NCBI GenBank assembly: GCA_938084585.1 | Contig: CALKFF010000012.1 | Location: 1-54,022, forward strand | Reading direction: 5' to 3' | Length of the DNA stretch: 54,022 nucleotides | From: an uncultured Flavobacteriales bacterium | Lineage (GTDB): Bacteria > Bacteroidota > Bacteroidia > Flavobacteriales_D > Sanyastnellaceae | Part shown: positions 44,385-53,131 of the stretch, piece by piece | Layout: each line of letters begins with the position of its first letter | Position numbering within the stretch: the first letter of the stretch is position 1 | Notes under the pieces: model-generated | Database searches by the model: none | Told to the model about the DNA's origin: nothing | The model's input: only the letters and a program-made list of their open reading frames with translations | Position numbers and translations under genes: made by a program

Positions 44385-45581
44385 ATGAACGTGGACCTGT
44401 CCAATCTCAAAAGGGCTGCCAATGGCGGCCCTTTTTGGTGCGCCATCCTGGCCCTTCTTGTGGGTGTCATCGGCTGCGAATCTTCCTCTGAACGCCATGA
44501 TGATGACATGTACGTGGCGTCGTTCGCCACAGATCCCCCAACCACGGTGTTGGCGACCCACAGTGCCACTGGATGGACCGTGCACAACGGCGGCGAACGC
44601 ATTCGATTGGCCCTCACAGCGTCAGGCAACCACCGTTTGCCTGTCTTCAACGGAAGTTGGTCAGGATCTTGGGTGGGGGAGGTGTGGGAAGGTGTTTGGA
44701 CAGATTCGCTTCGGCCCAACAATTACCAGGTACCAGTCCGATTGGAACCGTTGACCAACGCTCAATCGACATCAGGGGCACGAGACACCACCTACTGGGA
44801 CACGTCGGAAGGGTTGTTGGTCTTGGAGCGCTGTCAAGATTCGGCATGGGCCACAATCAGCACACCGACAGGAGACTACCGCCACCTTGCTGGAACGTTT
44901 GTGAACAATCAATTGATTTTGAACACATTCGATGGTTCACACCTGTTCCGTTTCGACGCCACACTTCGGAACGATTCCTTGGTCGGTGGACAATTCCTCT
45001 CAGGGACGCATTACCGCACCACGTTTGGCGGGATGAAACGTGCCACACAATCCCATGTGTGGACCAGCGGTCGCCAGGACGTGGTGGTGGACCAGCTGCT
45101 CTTCTTTGGCACCAACCCCTCGGGGCAAGCGGAGGTGTGGAACAAAGACCGGCTTCGAAGGGACGGAAAAACAGGACTTGCCGTCGACATCATGGGCACG
45201 TGGTGTCCCAACTGCATGGACGAAGCGCGTTTGATGGTGTCTCTGGCTGAATCTTACCCCAACGTTCAATTCCTCACCTTGGGCTACGAGCGCACCACAG
45301 ATTCCACGGCGTTGTCGCGGCTGTCGCAATTCAAACAAGAGATGGGCATGGATTGGCCTGTGCTCTTGGGTGGTCGCGCCAGCAAAACGGCAGCAGCCCA
45401 GTCCATTCCAGCGCTCGACAGCATCCACAGCTTCCCCACAACGGTGTTTTGGCCATTGGAAGGCGAACCTGTGGTTCACAAAGGATTCAACGGACCTGCG
45501 ACAGGGGAGGGGTATGCCCTCGAAACGGCGTTCTTCCGGTCCCAGATGGAACGGCTCAGCGGTCGCTCGGAAAGTCGTTGA
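44385..45581 (+). CDS. TlpA-like thioredoxin-fold lipoprotein
   Basis: 398 residues from the ATG at 44385 (alternative: ATG at 44370, coupled to ALDH as TGATG). Lipoprotein signal WCAILALLVGVIGCESSSE puts the lipidated cysteine at about residue 31 after a polar start, so it is exported and anchored. The middle (about 60-260) is a beta-rich domain of the kind found ahead of TlpA modules. The C-terminal thioredoxin domain has AVDIMGTWCPNCMDEARLM (redox pair CPNC about 285-288), LTLGYERTTDSTALSRL and FPTTVFWPLEG with cis-Pro after Phe. Reduces or oxidises envelope protein thiols. Overlaps the convergent RpiB-M28 gene by 26 bases. Confidence 0.85.
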   Translation: MNVDLSNLKRAANGGPFWCAILALLVGVIGCESSSERHDDDMYVASFATDPPTTVLATHSATGWTVHNGGERIRLALTASGNHRLPVFNGSWSGSWVGEVWEGVWTDSLRPNNYQVPVRLEPLTNAQSTSGARDTTYWDTSEGLLVLERCQDSAWATISTPTGDYRHLAGTFVNNQLILNTFDGSHLFRFDATLRNDSLVGGQFLSGTHYRTTFGGMKRATQSHVWTSGRQDVVVDQLLFFGTNPSGQAEVWNKDRLRRDGKTGLAVDIMGTWCPNCMDEARLMVSLAESYPNVQFLTLGYERTTDSTALSRLSQFKQEMGMDWPVLLGGRASKTAAAQSIPALDSIHSFPTTVFWPLEGEPVVHKGFNGPATGEGYALETAFFRSQMERLSGRSESR

Positions 45582-47508
45582 CCTGGTCGACTATAATCCG
45601 TGCATCGCGGTTGGCCAATTCCCACGCCGTGTGGAAGACCAACTTGCCGATTTCAGCCATCTTGGGGTACATGATTTTGTGGGCGTCGTCTCCCGGCTTG
45701 TGGTAGTCCTCATGCACACCTGTGAAGTAGAAAATCACAGGAATGTTGTTCTTGGCGAAGTTGTAATGGTCGCTGCGGTAGTAGAATCGGTTGGGGTCGT
45801 CCGGCGCATTGTAAGTGTAATCAAGCGCTAGGTTGGTGAAGGTGGTGTTGGCTTCTTCGCTGATCGCATGAAGCTCTGAACTCAGCTTGTCGCTTCCAAT
45901 GAGGTAGACGTACCGCGGATCGTCTGGATGCACGGCGTCGGTCCGTCCAATCATGTCGATGTTGAGGTTGGCTACCGTGTTTTCCAGGGGGAACACAGGA
46001 TGGTCTGCGTAGTGCTCGCTGCCCAACAACCCTTTTTCCTCACCCACCACATTCATGAACAACACGCTGCGACGTGGCCCCATGCCGTGCGCATCTTCAA
46101 GCATCTTGAACTGACGGGCGAGTTCCATCACCGTGACGGTGCCTGACCCATCGTCGTCCGCACCGTTATGGATTTCTCCATCAATGATGCCCACATGGTC
46201 GTAGTGGGATGTGATGACCACCACTTCATCTTTCAGTTCTGGGTCCGACCCTTCCAAAAACGCCAACACATTTTCAGCCTCGTATTCTCGGGTGGTTTGG
46301 AGGATGTCCAACGTGGCAGTCTGCTTGAATGCCAAAGCCTTGGTCGGTTTGCCTGACGCCACCTTGTCTGTGTGGTTCTGGATGGACTTCAGTTTGGTCT
46401 CCGCCAACCACATATCCAGGGTGCTTTGCTTGATGAACAAAGTTGGAAGGTCCGTGCCTTCTCCTTCTTTCTCCCGATTCAGAGACGTGGACTTGCGCAA
46501 CATCCACTTCTTCATCCGGCTCTTGCGTGTCTCGAACGCCTCGTCAGGCATGGCCACAATGACGGCTTCTGCACCCAAAGAATCGGCCACCAGGCGCTTG
46601 GAGCTGAGGGGTTGTTCCTCCATGCCTTCCGGTTGGCCGTCGAGCATGACCACCATGCCTTCGCCTTTGAACTTCTTGTAGTCGTTCCAACCTTCTTGCA
46701 CGATGCCGTGCCCGACGAAGGTGAGTTTGACATCGGAAACCTTGGGGCGTTCAAGTCCGGGGTACACCAAAAAGTCGTCCACCAAGGCCAGCGTGTCGTC
46801 GCCGACGTTCAAAGTTCCACCGGTGATCTGGCTGTTGACCAGTGGCACCATTTGGAAGAACGAACCGTTGTTGCATGGCTCGAATCCCTTGGACTCGTAG
46901 TAGGCTTCGAGGTAGGCAGCTGCTTTCTTTTGGCCACGCTCACCGGTCTCCCGTCCTTCAAAACCATCGCTTGCCAGGATGTTCAACTGGATGCTGAGCT
47001 CCCGCTCATCCAATTGGATCTGGGACACATTGAACGTTTGAGCCCACACGCCAGACACCATGCCAAGCAGCAAGGTCATGGCACAAGCAATCTTGCCCAC
47101 CCGACGTTCGTGACGGCCGCCTTCAAACTCGGATTCAAAAAAAGCATCCACCATGCTGAGGGCCACTTCTTCAGACACGAAGCGCGCAGGAATGCACAAC
47201 ACGTTGGCGTTGTTGTGCTGTCTGCCCAAAGCAGCCACTTCCGGCGTCCAAGCCAATGCGGCGCGCACCTCGGCATGTTTGTTGGCCGTCATCGCCACGC
47301 CGTTGGCCGATCCACAAATCAAGATGCCCAGTTGTGCATGGCCGGTGGCCACATCGTCGGCCACTGCATGGGCATGGTCTGGGTAGTCCACACTCTCAGG
47401 GCCATCTGTTCCACGGTTCACCAAGGTGTGACCCTTGGATTCCAAATGATTCACAATCAGTGATTTTAATTCTGGACCAGCGTGGTCACATCCGATGCTT
47501 ACTACCAT
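45556..47508 (-). CDS. rpiB: In-frame fusion: ribose-5-phosphate isomerase B and secreted M28 peptidase
   Basis: 650 residues from the ATG at 47508. Residues 1-143 are complete RpiB (SIGCDHAGPELKSLIVNHLE; GILICGSANGVAMTANK; RQHNNANVLCIPARF; FEGGRHERRVGKIACA), which interconverts ribulose- and ribose-5-phosphate in the cytosol. With no stop codon the frame continues through a hydrophobic stretch, MTLLLGMVSGVWA (144-156), ending in a signal-peptidase site before QTFNVS. Residues about 160-650 are a complete M28 metallopeptidase with a PA-like insert: SHYDHVG (His 435), HNGADDDGSGT, VVGEEKGLLGSEHY, NLNIDMIGR and GVHEDYHKPGDDAH hold the zinc ligands. GTG at 47100 or ATG at 47079 could start a separate exported peptidase. 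A TATTTTCG box lies four bases upstream of 47508. Confidence 0.88.
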   Translation of the reverse strand: MVVSIGCDHAGPELKSLIVNHLESKGHTLVNRGTDGPESVDYPDHAHAVADDVATGHAQLGILICGSANGVAMTANKHAEVRAALAWTPEVAALGRQHNNANVLCIPARFVSEEVALSMVDAFFESEFEGGRHERRVGKIACAMTLLLGMVSGVWAQTFNVSQIQLDERELSIQLNILASDGFEGRETGERGQKKAAAYLEAYYESKGFEPCNNGSFFQMVPLVNSQITGGTLNVGDDTLALVDDFLVYPGLERPKVSDVKLTFVGHGIVQEGWNDYKKFKGEGMVVMLDGQPEGMEEQPLSSKRLVADSLGAEAVIVAMPDEAFETRKSRMKKWMLRKSTSLNREKEGEGTDLPTLFIKQSTLDMWLAETKLKSIQNHTDKVASGKPTKALAFKQTATLDILQTTREYEAENVLAFLEGSDPELKDEVVVITSHYDHVGIIDGEIHNGADDDGSGTVTVMELARQFKMLEDAHGMGPRRSVLFMNVVGEEKGLLGSEHYADHPVFPLENTVANLNIDMIGRTDAVHPDDPRYVYLIGSDKLSSELHAISEEANTTFTNLALDYTYNAPDDPNRFYYRSDHYNFAKNNIPVIFYFTGVHEDYHKPGDDAHKIMYPKMAEIGKLVFHTAWELANRDARIIVDQVNDFPSDR

Positions 47509-47512
47509 GCCT

Positions 47513-47520
47513 CGAAAATA
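47513..47520 (-). promoter_or_regulatory. -7 box TATTTTCG of rpiB-M28
   Basis: Minus strand, four bases before the ATG at 47508; one mismatch to TAnnTTTG. It rules against the longer frame that extends to 47619. Confidence 0.5.
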
Positions 47521-47915
47521 CCCACAATCGACGTGGATGAACCTGTTGGCATCGGCCAAGAACTTTTTTTGGAAGGACACCCCATTCCACCTAAGCCAGA
47601 CGCACCCCTTCGCGTCCAAACAAAATGGTGCTCCTTTTCACACGCGTTTCACACCGAAAGTCCCACGTTCTTCACAACGCCCAACCTCCACTTTTCATCC
47701 ACATTCTCGTGTTGCACAACCTGTGGACAGAGGTGGTTGTCTTCTGTCAATCAACGTGGTAATTTCAACATCCAAGCCTTGGTTGTGTGCACGGTTGGTG
47801 CACAACTCAATTTGTCAAGGCCTTGGACGTTCAGTTTTCCCACTTGTGCACAAGCCTACTACAATCATTCTCTCTTCTTTTAAAAAATTCATTTTCATTG
47901 TAAGCTGTGGACAAC
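47521..47915. other. Candidate replication origin (oriC): DnaA-box cluster and AT-rich stretch
   Basis: The only non-coding stretch over 300 bases and visibly richer in A+T than its surroundings. DnaA-box-like 9-mers one mismatch from TTATNCACA: TTCTTCACA 47668-47676, TCATCCACA 47695-47703, TTGTGCACA on both strands at 47844-47853, and TTGTCCACA (minus) 47906-47914. Two-mismatch copies sit at 47722-47730 and around 47798. An AT-rich run that could unwind lies at 47869-47902 (CTTTTAAAAAATTCATTTTC). Flanking genes diverge from it, and plus-strand genes become G-rich to its right. dnaA is not in the window. The alternative is a long, AT-rich promoter region. Confidence 0.45.
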
Positions 47916-49396
47916 CATGTTGGATGGTGTCTCAAGCTGAGATTTCAGATTGCCTTTGGACCAAGTTTGAACACGCCAATGGTGCGTTGGCCAGCGAAGG
48001 TTGCATGGTGGATGGGGTGCCTGTTGGTGTGTGGAAGAGTTACAGTGAGCTTGGAGAATTGATCAGCGAAGGTGCCCGCGAGAACAACCTGCCTGAAGGG
48101 CGATGGTGGTTTTACGATCTGGGTCAGGTCCGCGAGGAAGTGCATTACCGCCAAGGCATGAAACATGGCGTTCAAGTTCTTCATCAGGAAGGGGTGTTGA
48201 CAGATTCGGTGGTCTGGGTTCAAGGCCAAAAAGAAGGTGAGGCCAAGTCATTTCGAGCCGACGGCACGTTGAAGTTGACCACACCCTATCAACGAAACGT
48301 CAGGGAAGGAAAAGCGGTGCAGTTCAATCCTCGGGAAGAACCTCACGGGTTCAGGTGGTACAAGAACGACAGGCTGGTCGCCAGCGAGGTGTTCAACCGC
48401 TGGGACGAGGAGGGAAGAAAGACAGGCCAGTGGAAAGTGTTCCACGCCAGTGGCAGGGTGTTGGAATCTGGACCCTACGTGCGCGACAAGCGCCATGGGT
48501 TGTTTCAATACTTCGACGCACGTGGCACCCTGGTGCGGGTGGAGCGTTACGACATGGGGGAGTTGGTGGTGGAAGAGATGGAGGAAGAAGCACAACCAGA
48601 GCTTCGAGAGGTGCGTCGAAGCGACGGATCCCTCGAGAGCACCACCATGTACATCCAAGGGGTCAAGCAAGGTGTGAGTCGGACATTCAACGCCCAGGGG
48701 GAAGTGGTGGCTGGCGCCCTCTTCGACCAGGATGAGTTGGTGGCAGAGGGCATCACCTTGAAGGATGGCACGAAGGAAGGACCTTGGCGTGAGTTTTGGC
48801 CCAACGGGCAAATTCGCGCAGAAGGGATGTACGAGTCAGGATTGCGTGAAGGCAAGTGGACCTTCTACCGCATCACAGGTGAGAAAGAACAAGAAGGAAA
48901 GTACCGTCAAGGGGCGTTTCATGGCACGTGGACGTGGTGGTACCCTGGTGGCCAGGTTCACAGAGAGGAAGATTACACCCGGGGGAAGTTGGACGGCGAG
49001 TTCTTGGAATTGGACACTGTGGGGGACGTTTTGGTGAAGGGCACATTTGTCGGTGGAGATCCGGAGGGACCTTGGGTTCGGAACGTCCACAACCATTTGG
49101 AGGAGGGCCAATACCTCGCAGGCCAAAAAGACGGCGTCTGGCGCATCACCGACGCGTCGAATGTGGTTCGGTTTGAAGGGGCTTACTCCTTTGGCCAGCC
49201 CGAGGGAAAACACCGGTCGTGGCACCCCAGCGGGGTCCTCGAGGAGGTGGGCAAGCATGAAAGCGGTGCCAAGCATGGCAAGTGGCGTCTCTACGACGAC
49301 CAAGGCAACTTGCTGCACGAATACATTTACAACTACGGAAAACTCCGCAAGGTCGATGGGTCCAAAGTGGACAAGCGCCGCGACGGAACACGCTGA
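47846..49396 (+). CDS. MORN/YwqK-type repeat protein, probably exported
   Basis: 516 residues if the GTG at 47846 is used. That start gives MHKPTTIILSSFKKFIFIVS and then CGQPCWMVSQA, a plausible signal peptide cut before EISDC; the first ATG is at 47924 and would give a cytoplasmic 490-residue form. The rest is about a dozen repeats of 22-25 residues of the type E-G-x-x-x-N-G-x-x-x-G-x-W-x-x-Y: GVWKSYSELGELISEGAREN, EGRWWFYDLG, GPWREFWPNGQIRAEGMYES, GKWTFYRITGEKEQEG and GTWTWWYPGGQVHREEDYTR. These form an extended beta structure; databases call them YwqK antitoxin-like, but nothing shows an antitoxin role. Two bases before the PAS kinase gene. Confidence 0.75.
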   Translation: MHKPTTIILSSFKKFIFIVSCGQPCWMVSQAEISDCLWTKFEHANGALASEGCMVDGVPVGVWKSYSELGELISEGARENNLPEGRWWFYDLGQVREEVHYRQGMKHGVQVLHQEGVLTDSVVWVQGQKEGEAKSFRADGTLKLTTPYQRNVREGKAVQFNPREEPHGFRWYKNDRLVASEVFNRWDEEGRKTGQWKVFHASGRVLESGPYVRDKRHGLFQYFDARGTLVRVERYDMGELVVEEMEEEAQPELREVRRSDGSLESTTMYIQGVKQGVSRTFNAQGEVVAGALFDQDELVAEGITLKDGTKEGPWREFWPNGQIRAEGMYESGLREGKWTFYRITGEKEQEGKYRQGAFHGTWTWWYPGGQVHREEDYTRGKLDGEFLELDTVGDVLVKGTFVGGDPEGPWVRNVHNHLEEGQYLAGQKDGVWRITDASNVVRFEGAYSFGQPEGKHRSWHPSGVLEEVGKHESGAKHGKWRLYDDQGNLLHEYIYNYGKLRKVDGSKVDKRRDGTR

Positions 49397-49398
49397 AC

Positions 49399-52329
49399 AT
49401 GGGAACGAAGACGCCAGACATGCAGTTGTTGGAAGCCTGCCCTGAGGCCATGATTTTGATTTCCGAGGGAAAGCCGTTGGCTTGGAATTCCATGGCCTGC
49501 CGTGTGCTGGACTGGTCCTCCGCTGAAGCTGGGGTGGATCGAATTTGGGACGCGCAATGTGGACTTTGGGAGTTGCAAGGCGACGAGGAGGGGTTGTTTG
49601 AGTCCAAATACGAGCGGGTGCTGCAAGGCCGTGCGGCCAAAATGCGCTGCCTGATTCGTCGCAAGACAGGCACTGTGTTTGAAGGGGAGTGGAAGGCCGT
49701 CCCCACTGGCGATGGCAAGGTGCTCATGCAAATCCGCGACATCAGCGAACGCATGATGTACGAGCAAGTCATCCGCGAGAGCGAGCAGCGGTTCAGGACC
49801 CTGGCCCGACACGCGATGGAGGGCATTGCGTTTTTGGAGGGAACGGAAATCGTGGATGCCAATGAGCAGTTCGCGATCCTGTTTGGGTGGAAGGAACTCC
49901 CCATCGGAGAAGACATCCTCAACATGGTCAACGCCCGTGATTGGCAGCGCTTGGGGGCTCGGAAGTTTGCGAGGTCGCGTGTGGAGCTTCAGGGCGTCAC
50001 CCAGCAAGGGGCGCAGATTCACTTGGAGGCCACGCGATCGTCGGACACCACGACCAACCAAACCGTATTGATGGTGTACGACATCACCGAGCGGAAGCGC
50101 ACGGAACTGGACCTTCTCCAAACCAAGGAACGTTTCAGGATGTTGGTGGAGACCAGCCCGATGGGTTTGGTGTTGATGGTGAGAGGCAAAGTGAAGTACA
50201 CCAACCCAGGCATCTTGGACTTGCTGGGCATGCGCATGGAGGACGAAGTGTACGACGCGGAATTCGCGTCGTTGTTTCATGAAGACGACCAGGCGGTCCT
50301 TCGTGAGGACATCCGTTTGGTAGAAATGGGGGAGAGGCCGCCTTACCGTGAAGTCCGCATGATGCAAGGCGACACGGTGGTCGAAGTGGGCATTCGCATG
50401 ACGCTGTCTTTCCACGACCGTTCTGCGGCCGTTCAGGTGACGGTGTCGGACCTTCGGACACGGGTGGCGTTGGTGCGTGAGCAAATGCGTGCGGCGCTTG
50501 CCGAGGAATCCAACCAGTTGCTCAAGGAGGAAATTGAACGGCACAAACAAACCCAGACCCGTCTGGCCGACGCCGAGCGGTTCAACCGATCCATCATCGA
50601 GTCGTCGATCGACATGATCGTCGCCTTCGGCCCTGACGGCATGTTGTACCAGTACAACCATGCGTTCGCGGTGGAGTTTGGGTTGGACATGGGTGACGAC
50701 CCGAAATCGTACAACTTCCGAGAATTCATTACCGACGTTAAGGAGGCAGAGCGCGTGCGAGATGCATTGGTTCAGAATTTAACCTTCTCAGGGGAGACCA
50801 CAGGACGGCGTCAGAACGGAGAGACGTTCCCAATGTATCTCACGCTCGCCCTCATGAAGAACGAGGAGGACGGCACCTTCGGGGCCATGGCGGTGGGCCG
50901 GGACATCACCGAAGCGAAGATTGCCCAACAAGAATTGGAGGCCAGCGAAAAGCGCTACAGGAACATTTTGGAAGGCGCGAACGACGCGATTTTCACCCTG
51001 GACGACCAAGGGTATTTCACGTATGTCAATCCGTCGTTCAACGAGCTCCTGGGGTATTCAGCCATCGAATTGTCGAAGCGCACGGTGCACGACGTGATGC
51101 AGGGGTTGCCCAAGCGTGGCAAGACTTGGATGAAGGCGCTTGAAGGTTTTCGAGAAGAGCGGAAGTTTGTGGCGGCCGACGGCCAGGTGCTCACCATGCT
51201 TGGAGGGGCGAGCGTGCAAAAGGACTCCAAAGGGAAGCCCAAGAGCGTTCGTGGCATTTTCCTCGACATCACCGACATGCGCTTGCACGAGGCCCAAGCA
51301 AAAACACAAAGCGCCAAACTGGAGTCCATCTTCGACTCCACCGAGAACATGATCATGTTCACCATGGACGGTGCGGACCGGGTGACGGCATACAACAAGA
51401 ATTTCAAGTCCATTTTCGAAGACGAGTTTGGACTGTCGTTCTCCGACAACCCCTCGTTCATCGAGACCATTTCCAAGGCTGTTGACGAGAAGCCGTACCA
51501 AGGTCAATTGAGGTTGTTCCTGAAGGCGATGGAGGGCATTGCTCAGTCGTTTGAACTGCCGTTGCAAACCGCACATGGAGAGGGACGGTGGTACCAGGTC
51601 TTCTTGAACCCTGTGTCGTTGGGAGACGACCGACGTGAGATCAGCTGCATCGCCTACGACATCACCGAAAGAAAAGAGATTGACCGGGCCATCCGAAGCG
51701 CGCTGAAAGAGAAGGAGGTGTTGCTGCAGGAAGTGCACCACAGGGTGAAGAACAACCTCCAGGTCATCAGCAGCATGTTGAACCTCCAGAAGTCGTTCGT
51801 TCAAGACCAGCAGACCTTGGATTTGTTGGAGGAAAGCACGAATCGGATTGCGACCATGAGCTTCATCCACGAGTCGTTGTACCGCGACACGGACTTCGCC
51901 AACATCAGCTTCTCGGAATACCTCCAGCGGTTGAGCACCAACCTCACCCAGAGCTACGCACGGGCGGGGTGCGAGATCATTTTGGAGACCCAATTCGACG
52001 AGGTGCTCCTCAGCCTGGACCAAGCCATTCCTTGCGGCCTCATCACCAACGAGCTTGTCTCCAACGCGTTGAAATACGCCTACCCGGAGGTGGACCGAGG
52101 TGTCATCACCTTGAGGTTCCAAAACGTGGCCAACGGCCAGGTGGAGCTCGAAGTGAGCGACGAGGGGGTGGGGTTGCCGCCCGACATGGACTTTGCCAAA
52201 AACGATTCGTTGGGGGTGTATTTGGTTCAGGCGCTGACAGAACAAATCGATGGGGAATTGGTGGTAACCAGCACCAACGAAGGACGAAAGGGGTGCAGCT
52301 TTTTGGTTAGATTTACTCCAACCAAGTGA
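49399..52329 (+). CDS. Soluble multi-PAS sensor histidine kinase (HisKA_2 type)
   Basis: 976 residues from the ATG at 49399. About six PAS domains in a row (roughly 10-115, 125-240, 250-370, 405-530, 540-650, 660-780); the linkers end in typical PAC motifs (DISERMMYEQVIRESEQRF, YDITERKRTELDLLQTKERF, GRDITEAKIAQQELEASEKR, YDITERKEIDRAIRSALKEK). The kinase core is HisKA_2: LLQEVHHRVKNNLQVISSML, phospho-His in HHRVKNN; N-box LITNELVSNALKYAYPE; G1 SDEGVGLPPDMD. No membrane helix, so it senses inside the cell. Follows the MORN gene at two bases and precedes a LytTR regulator, its likely partner. Confidence 0.9.
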   Translation: MGTKTPDMQLLEACPEAMILISEGKPLAWNSMACRVLDWSSAEAGVDRIWDAQCGLWELQGDEEGLFESKYERVLQGRAAKMRCLIRRKTGTVFEGEWKAVPTGDGKVLMQIRDISERMMYEQVIRESEQRFRTLARHAMEGIAFLEGTEIVDANEQFAILFGWKELPIGEDILNMVNARDWQRLGARKFARSRVELQGVTQQGAQIHLEATRSSDTTTNQTVLMVYDITERKRTELDLLQTKERFRMLVETSPMGLVLMVRGKVKYTNPGILDLLGMRMEDEVYDAEFASLFHEDDQAVLREDIRLVEMGERPPYREVRMMQGDTVVEVGIRMTLSFHDRSAAVQVTVSDLRTRVALVREQMRAALAEESNQLLKEEIERHKQTQTRLADAERFNRSIIESSIDMIVAFGPDGMLYQYNHAFAVEFGLDMGDDPKSYNFREFITDVKEAERVRDALVQNLTFSGETTGRRQNGETFPMYLTLALMKNEEDGTFGAMAVGRDITEAKIAQQELEASEKRYRNILEGANDAIFTLDDQGYFTYVNPSFNELLGYSAIELSKRTVHDVMQGLPKRGKTWMKALEGFREERKFVAADGQVLTMLGGASVQKDSKGKPKSVRGIFLDITDMRLHEAQAKTQSAKLESIFDSTENMIMFTMDGADRVTAYNKNFKSIFEDEFGLSFSDNPSFIETISKAVDEKPYQGQLRLFLKAMEGIAQSFELPLQTAHGEGRWYQVFLNPVSLGDDRREISCIAYDITERKEIDRAIRSALKEKEVLLQEVHHRVKNNLQVISSMLNLQKSFVQDQQTLDLLEESTNRIATMSFIHESLYRDTDFANISFSEYLQRLSTNLTQSYARAGCEIILETQFDEVLLSLDQAIPCGLITNELVSNALKYAYPEVDRGVITLRFQNVANGQVELEVSDEGVGLPPDMDFAKNDSLGVYLVQALTEQIDGELVVTSTNEGRKGCSFLVRFTPTK

Positions 52330-52373
52330 CGTTTCGTCGTGCGGTAAATCATTCACAACGAAGATTCAAGACC

Positions 52374-53123
52374 ATGGCCATCGACATTTTGGTGACGGAA
52401 GACGAGAGCATTGTTCGCAAAGACATCGAGCGCTGCTTGAACAAGCTGGGGTACAACGTGGTGGCCACGGCGGACAACGGCGACAAGGCCATTGAACTCG
52501 CCAAAAAGCACAAGCCCGACCTCGCCTTGATGGACATCATGATCAAGGGCGACATGACAGGCATCGAGGCTGCTGGAGAAATCAAGAAGCACATGGACAT
52601 TCCCGTGGTGTTCTTGACCGCCTACGCCGACGAGAACACCCTGTCCAAGGCCAAGCACGCGGAGCCTCACGGGTACATCCTCAAGCCGTTCAAAGAAGTC
52701 GACATCCAAACCGCGGTGGAGATGGCCCTGCACAAGCACAGCAAGGAATTGGAATTGAAGACGGAGGCGGACTTCCTGCGCACCATGGCTGAGCACAAGG
52801 AAGACGCGGAAGTGATCTTCGTGAAGAACCGCAGCCGTTTAATGCGCGTGAAGCAGGAGGATTTGTTGTTTGTGGAAGCGCTCAAGGATTACGTGGTGGT
52901 CCACACCCGGGCTGAGGCGTACACCATCCACAGCACCATGAAAGAAGTGGAGCGCAAACTTTCCGACCCACGCTTCATTCGCATTCACCGGAGCTACATC
53001 GTGAACCTGCATGCCATCGAGAGCATGAAGCACGGCAACATCACCGTGGAGGGCATCGAAAAGGAAATCCCGGTGGGCGGCTCGTACAAGGACACCTTGG
53101 CCAGCCGCATCAACTTGCTGTAA
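52374..53123 (+). CDS. Response regulator, receiver plus LytTR DNA-binding domain
   Basis: 249 residues from the ATG at 52374; a GTG 16 codons earlier overlaps the kinase stop and would precede the first beta strand of the receiver, so it is rejected. Receiver (about 1-120): ILVTEDESIVRKDIERCLNK, the phosphorylated Asp in LALMDIMIKGDMTG, VVFLTAYADENT and GYILKPFKEVD. LytTR domain (about 145-249): DLLFVEALKDYVVVHTRAEA, then FIRIHRSYIVNLHAIESM and IPVGGSYKDTLASRINLL. LytTR proteins bind direct repeats as dimers. Forms a two-component pair with the preceding kinase, 44 bases apart. Confidence 0.92.
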   Translation: MAIDILVTEDESIVRKDIERCLNKLGYNVVATADNGDKAIELAKKHKPDLALMDIMIKGDMTGIEAAGEIKKHMDIPVVFLTAYADENTLSKAKHAEPHGYILKPFKEVDIQTAVEMALHKHSKELELKTEADFLRTMAEHKEDAEVIFVKNRSRLMRVKQEDLLFVEALKDYVVVHTRAEAYTIHSTMKEVERKLSDPRFIRIHRSYIVNLHAIESMKHGNITVEGIEKEIPVGGSYKDTLASRINLL

Positions 53124-53131
53124 GCAGGCGT

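Noticed and set aside
47137..47143. Run of seven A as a possible frameshift that creates the RpiB-M28 fusion
   Set aside because: RpiB family sequence continues in the same frame on both sides of the run up to KIACA, so an indel there is not the cause of the fusion.
47495..47845. N-terminal extension of the MORN protein back to 47495
   Set aside because: The translated stretch is low in family-like sequence, lies in AT-rich non-coding DNA and overlaps the rpiB start and promoter.
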